Shown in pieces: positions 1-7,772 of a stretch of DNA of 12,714 nt. The stretch comes from Aquificaceae bacterium (GTDB lineage: Bacteria; Aquificota; Aquificia; Aquificales; Aquificaceae), in assembly GCA_025057715.1 (NCBI GenBank), contig JANWVD010000011.1, positions 1-12,714 on the forward strand. The letters run 5' to 3'. Both the position numbers and the translations under genes were made by a program. Numbering within the stretch: position 1 is the stretch's first letter; each line of letters begins with the position of its first letter. Under the pieces are notes generated by a model. It saw only the letters and a program-made list of their open reading frames with translations. It did no database searches and was not told the origin of the DNA.

Positions 1-164
1 TTTATGGGGTGCTAAGGTTTTTCCTAGAATTCTTCAGAGGTGTGACTCCCCCAATTTTCCTTGGGCTAACATGGAATCAGGTTGTTAGCTTGATTATGGT
101 AATTTCGTCTTTTGCCTTGGCTGTGTTAATATATACTAAATTAGAAGATGAGAAAGCTAATTAA
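1..164 (+). CDS. lgt: Prolipoprotein diacylglyceryl transferase, C-terminal fragment
   Basis: Only the last 53 residues are in the window; the first whole codon begins at base 3 and the stop is TAA at 162-164. Lgt is an inner-membrane enzyme that moves diacylglycerol from phosphatidylglycerol onto the lipobox Cys of prolipoproteins. The visible part has the family's C-terminal pattern: YGVLRFFLEFFRG, then GLTWNQVVSL, then a final hydrophobic helix and a short charged tail. The Arg/Glu/Arg block followed by Gly-Leu-Thr and a Gln-Val-Val-Ser helix start is typical of Lgt. The gene overlaps the start of sppA by 17 bp, so the two are probably cotranscribed. Both act on exported proteins. The identification rests on a short tail, so it is good but not certain. 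Confidence 0.82.
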   Translation, partial: YGVLRFFLEFFRGVTPPIFLGLTWNQVVSLIMVISSFALAVLIYTKLEDEKAN

Positions 165-990
165 GTTTAGCTTTTTTCTTTTGCTTATTGGGGTCTTTTT
201 TGCCGTGATAGGGCGTCTTATAGCGAGTATACCGGTAGGTGAGAGGATTGCAATAATAAGAATCAAAGGTGCTATCGTCGAGCCAGATAGAATAGTTGCC
301 AAAATTGAGCAAGCTGAAAAAGACCAAAGCGTAAAGGCGCTTGTCCTTCGTGTAGATAGCCCTGGGGGCTCTGTTGGCGCTTCGCAAGAGATTTTCAGAG
401 CTTTGGAAAAGCTTAAAAAGTCAGGAAAGCCATTAGTAGTTTCAATGGGCAACGTTGCTGCTTCGGGTGGATATTATATAAGCGCCCCGGCTGATTTCAT
501 ATTTGCAAATCCGGGGACTATCACAGGTAGCATAGGCGTTATTATCCAACACACAGACTTACAAGAGCTCTTTGGAAAGATTGGCATTAAAACAAACACA
601 ATTAAAACTGGCGAATTCAAAGACACTCTTTCGCCCTTTAAGGACCTATCTGAGCGCGAGCGTCAGTATCTTCAAGGCACGGTAGAGGAAGTTTACGAGC
701 AATTCCTAAAGGCGATAATGAAATACCGCTCTAAGAAGATTAGCGAAGAAAAGCTAAGAAGCATAGCGGATGGAAGGGTTTTAACAGGGGAGTCAGCCTT
801 AAAAATTGGTTTAGTAGATGGGCTTGGGAATTTGCAAGATGCGGTTGAAAAGGCGCGGGCTCTTTCCAGCGCGCCAAGGGCGCGCGTTTTCTATCTTGAA
901 GATAAAAAGGGGTTTTTGAAGACTTTGCTCGAAGAGCGCTTTGATGGGGTTTACCAATATCCCTTGATGGTTTATTATCTTCTAAGGTAG
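148..990 (+). CDS. sppA: Signal peptide peptidase SppA, short form (peptidase family S49)
   Basis: 280 aa membrane-anchored serine protease that cleaves signal peptides left in the membrane after secretion. Residues 5-25 form one N-terminal transmembrane anchor. The S49 domain follows: LRVDSPGGS at 67-75, the nucleophile Ser106 in NVAASGGYY, and GTITGSIGV at 123-131. Ser/Lys dyad: in the Bacillus enzyme the catalytic Lys lies 52 residues after Ser, which here gives Lys158 in TGEFKD. This is the single-domain form of about 300 aa, not the 600 aa E. coli form. The ATG lies inside the end of lgt, with only a weak purine stretch directly before it. It is kept because the anchor starts right after it. 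The 3' end overlaps tkt on the other strand by 16 bp. A GC hairpin followed by T4 lies in its last third. Confidence 0.95.
   Translation: MRKLIKFSFFLLLIGVFFAVIGRLIASIPVGERIAIIRIKGAIVEPDRIVAKIEQAEKDQSVKALVLRVDSPGGSVGASQEIFRALEKLKKSGKPLVVSMGNVAASGGYYISAPADFIFANPGTITGSIGVIIQHTDLQELFGKIGIKTNTIKTGEFKDTLSPFKDLSERERQYLQGTVEEVYEQFLKAIMKYRSKKISEEKLRSIADGRVLTGESALKIGLVDGLGNLQDAVEKARALSSAPRARVFYLEDKKGFLKTLLEERFDGVYQYPLMVYYLLR
869..890 (+). other. Perfect GC hairpin with T-tract inside sppA
   Basis: GCGCGCC at 869-875 pairs perfectly with GGCGCGC at 879-885 across a 3-nt loop, and GTTTT follows at 886-890. The shape is that of an intrinsic terminator on the plus strand, but it sits in frame about 100 bp before the sppA stop codon, where it encodes the Ala/Pro/Arg-rich stretch around residues 241-247. 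The T-tract is short and is read on the plus strand only. It may be a leaky terminator, an mRNA structure, or chance. Confidence 0.3.
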
Positions 991-2921
991 CTGGTTATAG
1001 AGTTAAAGACTTCGTCTTTAGTAAATCCGAAGTGCTTTAGAACATCGCCCATGGGGGCGGATTTGCCAAAGCTCTCGAGCCCTATTATAAGCCCATCCAT
1101 GCCTACAAATTTATGCCAAGGCGTTCCTTGACTTAGCTCTATGGCTATGCGCTTTTTAACGCCCGGGGAGAGGATTCTTTCTATGTAGTCTTTGGGTTGA
1201 TTTAAAAAGAGCTCTATGCAAGCCATATTGATGAGTTTTAGTCTAATTCCAAGCTCTTTTAGTTTCGTGGCAACCTCAATTGAGAGATGGACCTCTGAGC
1301 CTGTTGAGAAGATGATTAGCTCTGGGTTTTCATCCTCTATCAGAGCGTAAGCGCCTTTTAGGATGCTATCTGCAGGTGGAAACTTTGACCTATCTATGAT
1401 GGGGAGTTTTTGTCTTGAGAGGATTATGGCGCTTGGGCCATCTTGGCGCTCTATAGCAATTTGCCAAGCAAAAGCAACCTCGTTAGCGTCCGCCGGTCTT
1501 ATGACAAAGAGGTTTGGAATTAGCCTAAGCGACCAAAGATGCTCTATAGGCTGGTGAGTTGGTCCATCTTCGCCAAGGGCGATAGAATCATGGCTAAAGA
1601 TATAGATAACTTTAAGACCGCTCATGGCAGAAAGGCGGATAGGCGTTCTCATATAGTCCGAAAAGACCAAGAAGGTAGAGCCATAGGGCAAAAGTCCGCC
1701 GTGGTAGGCTATGCCATTGAGTATTGCTCCCATGGCGTGTTCTCTTACGCCAAAGTTTATGACCTTTTCGGGGGATTTTATATAAACCCCCGTGGATTCA
1801 GATAGGTCTGCAGAGCCACCTATTAACTCTTCGAGCTTTGAGCTAAGATAAGCTAAAACCTTTTGATTTGCCTGTCTTGTTGCCATAGGCTCGCTAAATT
1901 GAGGTAGGTCATTGAATAAATCCTTTGGTATTTCCCCCGCCATCATGCGCTCAAGCAGGATGTAATCCTCTTCGCTTTGCTGTCTTAGATTTTCAAGCTC
2001 TTTTTGCCATAGATTTTGGAGTCTTTGACCCTCTTTAATCTTTTGCTCGCGGTACTCTAAGAGCTCTTTAGGCACCTCAAACGGGCTTAAGTTCCAGCCG
2101 AGATTTTCCTTTGTTTTTTGGGCATTTTCAGGTCCAAGTGGGGCGCCGTGGACTGAATTTTTACCCTCAAGAGGCGACATATAGCCTATTTTTGTCTTTA
2201 CTGCCAGAAACGACGGCTTTTGCTGAGAGATTGCTTTTGTTATTTTAGCTTCTAAAGCATCAAGGTCATATCCATCTTCCAAGCTATCAACATACCAGCC
2301 ACTTGCTTCGAATCTCTTTAAAACATCTTCAGACCAAGAGAGCGAGGTTGGACCATCTATGCTAATGCCGTTGTTATCCCAAATTACCAAAAGCCTATCA
2401 AGACACATATGACCAGCGAGCTGTATAGCCTCTGAAGATATACCCTCCATTAAATCCCCATCGCTTACTAACGCAAATGTTCTGTGGTCTATTATCTTAT
2501 GACCCTTCTTTTCAAAGAGCGTTCGGAGGTATTTCTCGGCTATTGCCATGCCAACGGCGTTTGCCAACCCTTGTCCGAGTGGTCCTGTCGTTGCTTCTAC
2601 CCCCGGGGTTAGGAAGCTCTCTGGATGCCCGGGGGTTTTGCTATCAAGCTGTCTAAAGGCTTTTAGGTCCTCGATTGTTATGTCATAACCCATGACATAC
2701 AAGGTTGTATAGAGCATCGCACTCGCATGCCCGGCAGAGAGGACAAACCTATCTCTGTTAAACCACTTTGGGTCAGCGGGGTTAAACTTCATAAACTTGT
2801 CAAAAAGAAGATAGATTATATGCGAAGCCCCAAGGGGCATACCAGGATGCCCAGACTTTGCCTTCTCTACTTGGTCTATGCTAAGAGCTCTTATTGTGTT
2901 GATTATGAGATTTCTATCCAT
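975..2921 (-). CDS. tkt: Transketolase
   Basis: 648 aa, full length for the family. A cytosolic thiamine diphosphate enzyme that moves two-carbon ketol units between sugar phosphates in the pentose phosphate pathway or Calvin-type routes. Visible marks in order: KSGHPGMPLG at 22-31 (signature 1), TTGPLGQG at 111-118, the cofactor/metal motif SDGDLMEG at 153-160 with Asp154, and DNNGISIDG at 182-190 with Asn184. The pyrimidine-domain Glu394 is in GVREHAM, and signature 2 is GEDGPTHQP at 450-458. A C-terminal domain follows from about residue 520. The first Gly of the usual GDG is Ser, a variant known from other bacterial transketolases. The ATG overlaps the end of metE by 8 bp with only a poor SD (AAGAAG), so translation is probably coupled. 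It is the last gene of its operon and its stop lies inside sppA. Confidence 0.97.
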   Translation of the reverse strand: MDRNLIINTIRALSIDQVEKAKSGHPGMPLGASHIIYLLFDKFMKFNPADPKWFNRDRFVLSAGHASAMLYTTLYVMGYDITIEDLKAFRQLDSKTPGHPESFLTPGVEATTGPLGQGLANAVGMAIAEKYLRTLFEKKGHKIIDHRTFALVSDGDLMEGISSEAIQLAGHMCLDRLLVIWDNNGISIDGPTSLSWSEDVLKRFEASGWYVDSLEDGYDLDALEAKITKAISQQKPSFLAVKTKIGYMSPLEGKNSVHGAPLGPENAQKTKENLGWNLSPFEVPKELLEYREQKIKEGQRLQNLWQKELENLRQQSEEDYILLERMMAGEIPKDLFNDLPQFSEPMATRQANQKVLAYLSSKLEELIGGSADLSESTGVYIKSPEKVINFGVREHAMGAILNGIAYHGGLLPYGSTFLVFSDYMRTPIRLSAMSGLKVIYIFSHDSIALGEDGPTHQPIEHLWSLRLIPNLFVIRPADANEVAFAWQIAIERQDGPSAIILSRQKLPIIDRSKFPPADSILKGAYALIEDENPELIIFSTGSEVHLSIEVATKLKELGIRLKLINMACIELFLNQPKDYIERILSPGVKKRIAIELSQGTPWHKFVGMDGLIIGLESFGKSAPMGDVLKHFGFTKDEVFNSITSYLRR

Positions 2922-5157
2922 TTTCGCTTCTTAGCTCTTTGGCAACTTCTACCATATTCTTTAGCGATGGAATCACCTCTTGCCAACCTCTTGTTTTAAG
3001 GCCGCAGTCTGGATTTACCCAAAGGAGCTCTTTATCAAGAACCGACATAGCTCTTTGAAGGATTTGTTTTATGCTATCCTTTTCCGGTATTTCAGGCGAG
3101 TGGATATCATAAACGCCAATGCCGATTTGTCTGTCCCAGCCTTTGAAGTTTTCAAAAGCAGAAAGAATCTCACCCTTGCTCCTTGAGGCTTCTATGGATA
3201 TTACATCAAAGTCAAGCTGGTATATGTATTCAAGAATGTCATTAAACTCGCTATAGCACATGTGAGTATGAATCTGTGTTTCTGGATTTGCCTTAGAGCA
3301 TAGTCTAAAGGCTCTTATTGCCCATCTAAAATACTCTGGCCAATCTCTTTTTTTCAAAGGTGCCCCTTCTCTAAACGCAGGTTCGTCTATTTGGATGATT
3401 TTTATGCCGTTTTTCTCTAAGTCTTTAACCTCATCGTATATTGCAAGTGCAAGCTGAAGCGCAACTTCCTCTTTTGGGATATCCTCTCTTACAAAGCTCC
3501 AATTTAGAATCGTGACCGGCCCTGTTAGCATCCCCTTTACTGGCTTTTGGGTAAGGGATTGGGCGTATAGGATTTCGTCAAGGGTCATTGGCTCTGGCCT
3601 ACTTACATCCCCGTAGATTATGGGGGGTCTATAAACCCTTGAGCCGTAGGATATTATCCACCCGTGCTTTGTCGTTGCGACCCCCTTGAGTCTTTGGGCG
3701 AAAAACTCCACCATATCAGACCTTTCAAACTCACCGTGAACGAGTGCATCAAGCCCGAGCTCTTCTTGGGTCTTTATAACATCTTTTATAAGACCCTTTA
3801 TGTAAGATTCATACTCATCTCTTCCTATCTTGCCCGAGCTAAACTCGCTTCTTACGCGCCTAAGCTCCTGAGTTTGCGGAAAAGACCCTATGGTAGTAGT
3901 CGGAAAGCTATTTAGACCTAAAATCTTTTTCTGGAGCTCTTTTCTTATTTGATATGGCTCTCTTGAAAAGTCTTCCTCTTTAAGCGCCCTTAGGCGCGCT
4001 TTCACATTCTCATCTTGACCAATACTTAGCTTAGTATCCTCTTCTAAAGAATCTAAGCTTCCCTCTAATGCCCTCTTTAAAGTATTAAGCTCTTCTAACT
4101 TCTCTTTTGCAAAAGCCAAAGCACTTTTAAGACCATCCGGCAATGAATCCTCAACTTTTACGCTCACGGGCAGGTGGAAAAGCGGACAAGAGTTAGAAAT
4201 TACCAAGCTTGGGGCAAGCTTCAAAAGCCCCTCTATGAGCTTTAGCTTTTCCCTTAAATTAGCGCGCCAAACATTGCGCCCGTTGATGATGCCCGCAATG
4301 AGCGTCTTTTGACTATCAAAGCCAATCCTCTCGAGGTTTGAGAGATTCTCGGCATTTGAGCAAAAGTCAAGCCCAAGCCCCTCAGCCGGCAGCTCCATAA
4401 ACCTTTTTAGGTCAGAAACCGAATCGTAATAGCTTAGCACCCAAAGCCTGTGGCTCTTTAGCTTTTGATAAATCCCCGATGCTACATCCCATTCCCAGCT
4501 CTCTAAGTCCATGCAGAAAGCAGGTTCTTCAAAAATAACCAAATCCGCGCCTTCGGCGCGAAACTCCCCTAAAATCACCCCATAAGCATCTGCAATCGCG
4601 CTTGCATAAACCTCTGCTACCTTTTGGTCTTTGATTGGCTCTAAATTAAAAACGCCGAAGTTAGAGCCTTGTTGCTTTTGAAGAGCTTTTGATAGCTTTA
4701 GAAATGTAAAAGGTCCCAAGAGCTTTGGTTTAATGCCGCTGAGGTTTTTGAGCCTTTTGTAGCTTGAGGTAAGAAAGTCAGGATTTGGTGATAGCGTTAC
4801 ATTTTCAAGCTCTGGCACAAGGTAATGGTAGTTGGTATTAAAGTATTTAGTCATCTCAAGCGCGTTTTTACCGCGCGCCATCTTAAAGTAGGTTTTAAGC
4901 CCCTCGTATGGCTTAAATCTCTCTGGGATAATCCCAAGCCCTATGGCTGTATCTAAAACAAAATCGTAAAGCGATACCTCCCCGGCTGGGAAGATATCAA
5001 CAAGCCCCATATATGTATTGGCGATAGAGCTCTCAAGAGCGTTTATGCCATCTTTAAGACCGTCCTCTGAAATCTTACCCTTCCAGAAATCTTCCAAAAG
5101 GGACTTAAACTCTCTCTTTTCCCCGAGCTTTGGATAACCAAAGGCTAATGTTTTCAT
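2914..5157 (-). CDS. metE: Cobalamin-independent methionine synthase
   Basis: 747 aa, close to E. coli MetE (753). It transfers the methyl group of 5-methyltetrahydropteroyl-polyglutamate to homocysteine, the last step of methionine synthesis, without vitamin B12. Two barrels are visible: the N-terminal one begins GYPKLGEKREFK (residues 8-19), and the catalytic one begins near 418 with the homocysteine-binding IGSFPQT at 423-429. Zinc ligands by position and motif are His632 and Cys634 (THMCYSEF), Glu656 (IEASRS) and Cys718 (NPDCGLKTRGW). Asp591 (IDEPAF) and His686 (YDIHSP) match other active-site residues. The ATG is 13 bp after pyrF and has no clear SD. The start is supported by alignment of the N-terminal Gly-Pro-Lys-Leu-Gly block with other MetE proteins. 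Overlaps tkt by 8 bp. Confidence 0.97.
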   Translation of the reverse strand: MKTLAFGYPKLGEKREFKSLLEDFWKGKISEDGLKDGINALESSIANTYMGLVDIFPAGEVSLYDFVLDTAIGLGIIPERFKPYEGLKTYFKMARGKNALEMTKYFNTNYHYLVPELENVTLSPNPDFLTSSYKRLKNLSGIKPKLLGPFTFLKLSKALQKQQGSNFGVFNLEPIKDQKVAEVYASAIADAYGVILGEFRAEGADLVIFEEPAFCMDLESWEWDVASGIYQKLKSHRLWVLSYYDSVSDLKRFMELPAEGLGLDFCSNAENLSNLERIGFDSQKTLIAGIINGRNVWRANLREKLKLIEGLLKLAPSLVISNSCPLFHLPVSVKVEDSLPDGLKSALAFAKEKLEELNTLKRALEGSLDSLEEDTKLSIGQDENVKARLRALKEEDFSREPYQIRKELQKKILGLNSFPTTTIGSFPQTQELRRVRSEFSSGKIGRDEYESYIKGLIKDVIKTQEELGLDALVHGEFERSDMVEFFAQRLKGVATTKHGWIISYGSRVYRPPIIYGDVSRPEPMTLDEILYAQSLTQKPVKGMLTGPVTILNWSFVREDIPKEEVALQLALAIYDEVKDLEKNGIKIIQIDEPAFREGAPLKKRDWPEYFRWAIRAFRLCSKANPETQIHTHMCYSEFNDILEYIYQLDFDVISIEASRSKGEILSAFENFKGWDRQIGIGVYDIHSPEIPEKDSIKQILQRAMSVLDKELLWVNPDCGLKTRGWQEVIPSLKNMVEVAKELRSENG

Positions 5158-5170
5158 AGCTGTTATTTTA

Positions 5171-5824
5171 TCACGACAGAGTCATTAAAATCTTATCGAC
5201 TGTCTTTATAGGGCTTTGGGATAATATTATTGACCTTCCCATCACTATCATATCTGCCCCCAATCTGATTGCATCTTCGAGAGACACTACCCTCTTTTGG
5301 TCATGCGGACTATCGTTATCTAACCTTATACCGGCAACGACCTTCATTAGATTTATATCCTTAAAATCCTCAAGCTCTTTACCTGAGCAAACTATGCCGT
5401 CAAGCCCGGCTCTATAGGCAATTTGCGCAAGAATTCTTTTAGAATCTGGACAAAGTCCTACTTCCTGCATCTCCTCTTCTGAGATGCTTGTAAGAACCGT
5501 CACGCCAAGTAGCTTAAGTCTTGATTTTACGCTTGCGCATTCGCGAAGAGCACTTAAACCTGCAAGGGTGTGCACTGTTAAATAATCAGCACCCAAATCT
5601 TTTACGCTGATTGTAGCCTCACGCATCGTATTTGGGATGTCATTTAGTTTAAGGTCCAAAAAGAGCTCAAATCCGGCTTCTTTAATGGCGTCAACGATGT
5701 TTCTATGATGGCTAACAAATAGCCTATAGCCGACTTTAAAGACAATAGGATAGCCCCTTAGCCCGCCAATAAGCTCAAACGCCTGACCTATAGAGGTATC
5801 AAGTGCTATGCAAAGCCTTGGCAA
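5171..5824 (-). CDS. pyrF: Orotidine 5'-phosphate decarboxylase (start at TTG)
   Basis: 217 aa from the chosen start. It decarboxylates OMP to UMP, the last step of de novo pyrimidine synthesis, in the cytosol. Motifs in this numbering: Asp9 in ALDTS, Lys30 in FKVG, the catalytic array Asp57-x-Lys59-x-x-Asp62 in DLKLNDIPNT, VHTLAG at 84-89, the GIRLD phosphate-loop region near 165, and MGRSI at 195-199. The usual Phe-His between the Lys and the second Asp is Leu-Asn here; the catalytic residues are intact. The frame has no ATG at the front. TTG codons begin at 5839, 5830 and 5824. Only 5824 has a good SD (GGAG, 7 nt upstream), and it gives the usual short lead into the first strand. The longer form would add 5 residues. 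It overlaps the end of hisH by 26 bp. Confidence 0.93.
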   Translation of the reverse strand: MPRLCIALDTSIGQAFELIGGLRGYPIVFKVGYRLFVSHHRNIVDAIKEAGFELFLDLKLNDIPNTMREATISVKDLGADYLTVHTLAGLSALRECASVKSRLKLLGVTVLTSISEEEMQEVGLCPDSKRILAQIAYRAGLDGIVCSGKELEDFKDINLMKVVAGIRLDNDSPHDQKRVVSLEDAIRLGADMIVMGRSIILSQSPIKTVDKILMTLS

Positions 5825-6425
5825 GGGCAATCTCCGCAAAGTTTTTAAGCAATTTTAACCCAACTATATCGCTTTTTTCTGGATGAAACTGAACCGCAAA
5901 TACATTGTCCTTTTCAATAGCAGACGGAAATTCTTCCCCGTAGAAGCTGCTACCTATTACAAACTCTGGCAATGTCTCGACCCTGTAAGAGTGCACGAAA
6001 TAAAAGTATGACAAATCTTCAATTCCCTCGAAAAGCATGCTTTTTTTAACTATCTTTACGCTATTCCAGCCAATATGCGGTAGCTTTTGACTATCTGGCA
6101 ACTTTATTACCTTACCTTCAAGCACCTTAAGCCCTTCAGTTTGTCCAAACTCAAGACTCTCTTGAAACAAAATCTGCAACCCTAAACAAATACCAAGGTA
6201 ATATCCACCTTCTTTTATAAATTCCAAAATAGCCCTATCAAGACTTCTTATCCTTAGGTTTTGCATCGCCTTGGAAAAGGCGCCAACGCCCGGAACTATG
6301 AGAGCTCTTACTTTAGAGAGCTCTCTTGGCTCTAAGATAATACTTGCATCAACGCCTATGGCACTTAGGGAGTTTAAGATAGAGCCGACATTGCCTGCGC
6401 CGTAATTGAGAACTCCGACCCTCAT
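5799..6425 (-). CDS. hisH: Imidazole glycerol phosphate synthase, glutaminase subunit
   Basis: 208 aa, normal length. It releases ammonia from glutamine and passes it to HisF to build imidazole glycerol phosphate in histidine synthesis; it works as a HisHF complex in the cytosol. Class I glutamine amidotransferase marks: N-terminal LNYGAGN at 6-12, the oxyanion strand PGVGAF at 45-50, the nucleophile Cys80 in GICLGLQ, and the His181/Glu183 pair in QFHPEKS. FVHSY at 143-147 is also typical. The start ATG shares ATGA with the ccdA stop, so translation is probably coupled; no SD is evident. hisF and the other his genes are not in the window, so the pathway is scattered in this genome. pyrF begins inside its 3' end. 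Confidence 0.96.
   Translation of the reverse strand: MRVGVLNYGAGNVGSILNSLSAIGVDASIILEPRELSKVRALIVPGVGAFSKAMQNLRIRSLDRAILEFIKEGGYYLGICLGLQILFQESLEFGQTEGLKVLEGKVIKLPDSQKLPHIGWNSVKIVKKSMLFEGIEDLSYFYFVHSYRVETLPEFVIGSSFYGEEFPSAIEKDNVFAVQFHPEKSDIVGLKLLKNFAEIALAKALHST
5831..5835 (-). promoter_or_regulatory. Ribosome binding site deciding the pyrF start
   Basis: GGAGA on the minus strand, 6 nt before the TTG at 5824. It lies inside hisH. The TTG at 5839 is upstream of this site and the one at 5830 directly abuts it, so neither is well placed for initiation. Confidence 0.55.
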
Positions 6426-7258
6426 GAGCCAAGTAGAAGCGATAGCTGGGCTAACTTACCAGTGCTTATTCCAACGCCTGCCAAGATTAGCAAAATACCG
6501 CCGATAACTTCTATTGCCTGAAAGTATTTGCTAAAGCCCTTTACAAACCCAAGAAAGCTCGAGATAAGACCGCCAGCTATTATAAAGGGAAGCCCAAGCC
6601 CGATAGAGTAAGATAGCAAAAGCATCGCACCTTGCAGCGCAGTCTCTTGCGAAGATGCGTATATTAAGACAGTTCCAAGCACTGGACCAATGCACGGACT
6701 CCAGCCAAAGGCAAAAAATAGCCCCATGACAAATGCCCCAAATCCTGCCACCTTTTGCGAAGAATCCCCCCTTAGCTGATTATAAAGGGCTTTATCAAGC
6801 CCAAGCAGGATTAAAGAGGCGTTTATTAGGAAGATTCCTGCAAAGATGCTAAATAGCTCTTTTTCTATAAATCCCATTGCAAAAATACCTGCAATAAAGC
6901 TTGCGATTGCTATGGATATTCTTTTGAAGTTTTCGTTTAGTAAAATGCCCGAGAAATGAAGCCCAAAAAACACTACGATAGCCCCGCCTACCTTTGTAAT
7001 GACGTCTTGGTATTCTTTCAAAAGCGCGCCTATGGTTGTAGCAGTAGCCCCCATTGCACTAAAGGCTATGGAAAACCCAAGAACGAAAAGAAGAGATGAT
7101 GTAAATGCTTTTGAGTTAAATCCTCTTGTTTCTCTTGCTTGTTGGAAGCTAACGCCCGATATGTAAGATATATACCCCGGCACTATTGGTAAAACGCAGG
7201 GTGATAAGAATGACAAAAGTCCCGCAACAAAGCTTGCAATGAGGGATACTTCTTGCAT
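6422..7258 (-). CDS. ccdA: Cytochrome c biogenesis protein CcdA (DsbD-type thiol transporter) with extra hydrophobic insertion
   Basis: 278 aa integral membrane protein. The family passes reducing equivalents from cytosolic thioredoxin across the membrane to periplasmic thiol partners, for example for apocytochrome c reduction. Both redox cysteines are present in their usual motifs: Cys21 in LSPCVLPIVPGY and Cys189 in GWSPCIGP. Typical CcdA proteins have six membrane segments and about 220-240 residues. Here segments fall near 5-30, 52-76, 85-108, 171-197, 207-232 and 245-268, and an additional block at about 111-165 has two more hydrophobic stretches between the two halves. The ATG directly abuts the stop of the thioredoxin gene (TAA-ATG), with no good SD. 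That fits a coupled pair whose products work together. The 3' end overlaps hisH by 4 bp. Confidence 0.93.
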   Translation of the reverse strand: MQEVSLIASFVAGLLSFLSPCVLPIVPGYISYISGVSFQQARETRGFNSKAFTSSLLFVLGFSIAFSAMGATATTIGALLKEYQDVITKVGGAIVVFFGLHFSGILLNENFKRISIAIASFIAGIFAMGFIEKELFSIFAGIFLINASLILLGLDKALYNQLRGDSSQKVAGFGAFVMGLFFAFGWSPCIGPVLGTVLIYASSQETALQGAMLLLSYSIGLGLPFIIAGGLISSFLGFVKGFSKYFQAIEVIGGILLILAGVGISTGKLAQLSLLLGS

Positions 7259-7741
7259 TTATTTTGAATCTTTGAGGAACTGCGTAAAGGATTTTGTTTT
7301 GTAGTACCCCTCTGCTACAAACTTACCTGCGCTAAGGAGAGTTTTGCTATCCAACGGACCTGCTAATGTTAGAGCAACAGTTCCATTTTGGTCATAGAAA
7401 ATCAGCATCGGCGTTGCCCTCACCCCCATGCTTTGCGAAAAGCCTTTCTCCGTGGTTTTTTTACCATCAGGGGCTGTGAGCTCACTGCTTGAGAGAATGT
7501 CTACCTGAATTAGGTTAAACCTCGGTTTAAAGTAATCAACGACCTGCTTTTCTTTCATAGTTTCTCTCAGCCTTTCACAAGCAGGACATCCATCTCTATG
7601 GAACATAATAATTAGCGTTTTGCCCTCCTTTTTGGCTTCTTGGACCTCTTCTTTTAAGTTTAAGAAAGAGGGTTTTAGATATGGAATCCCCTCTGACGCA
7701 AAGGCAGCCATTGTAAAGAGGGCAAATAATGCACTTCTCAT
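7259..7741 (-). CDS. Secreted thioredoxin-fold protein (SoxW/DsbD-gamma-like)
   Basis: 160 aa from the chosen ATG. Residues 1-16 form a short Sec signal peptide (MRSALFALFTMAAFA-SEG), so the protein should act in the periplasm. The thioredoxin active site is Cys52-Pro-Ala-Cys55 in HRDGCPACERL, and the cis-Pro is Pro111 in RATPML. After the CPAC helix comes an insertion (about 84-100) and then a thioredoxin-like end. It is immediately followed by ccdA, so it is the likely acceptor of electrons from CcdA. Its target could be apocytochromes c or a sulfur-oxidation protein; the sequence does not decide. The frame stays open upstream for another 19 codons, but that extension would bury the signal peptide and has no SD, while the ATG at 7741 has an excellent one. 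The extension is therefore rejected. Confidence 0.88.
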   Translation of the reverse strand: MRSALFALFTMAAFASEGIPYLKPSFLNLKEEVQEAKKEGKTLIIMFHRDGCPACERLRETMKEKQVVDYFKPRFNLIQVDILSSSELTAPDGKKTTEKGFSQSMGVRATPMLIFYDQNGTVALTLAGPLDSKTLLSAGKFVAEGYYKTKSFTQFLKDSK

Positions 7742-7745
7742 GATT

Positions 7746-7752
7746 ACCTCCT
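7746..7752 (-). promoter_or_regulatory. Strong ribosome binding site of the thioredoxin gene
   Basis: AGGAGGT on the minus strand, 4 nt before the ATG at 7741. It fixes the start of the secreted thioredoxin-fold protein and lies in the 31-bp gap after fabZ. Confidence 0.85.
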
Positions 7753-7772
7753 CTAAAGTTAAATATAACTTC

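Noticed and set aside
1539..1805. 88-codon open frame on the plus strand within tkt
   Set aside because: Fully antisense to conserved transketolase motifs, with no SD and no recognisable protein features. Other antisense frames in sppA, metE, nuoM and elsewhere were dropped for the same reason.
2600..2635. Perfect inverted repeat (CCCCCGGG / CCCGGGGG) followed by TTTT on the plus strand
   Set aside because: It lies in the middle of tkt, on the antisense strand, and both arms encode Pro-Gly dipeptides in TPGHP and TPGVE. The 20-nt loop and lack of a plus-strand gene make a terminator unlikely.
6299..6335. Repeated GAGCTC palindromes in hisH resembling an operator
   Set aside because: GAGCTC/AAGAGCTC recurs throughout the window in many genes as Glu-Leu or Lys-Leu type codon pairs; no promoter lies nearby.
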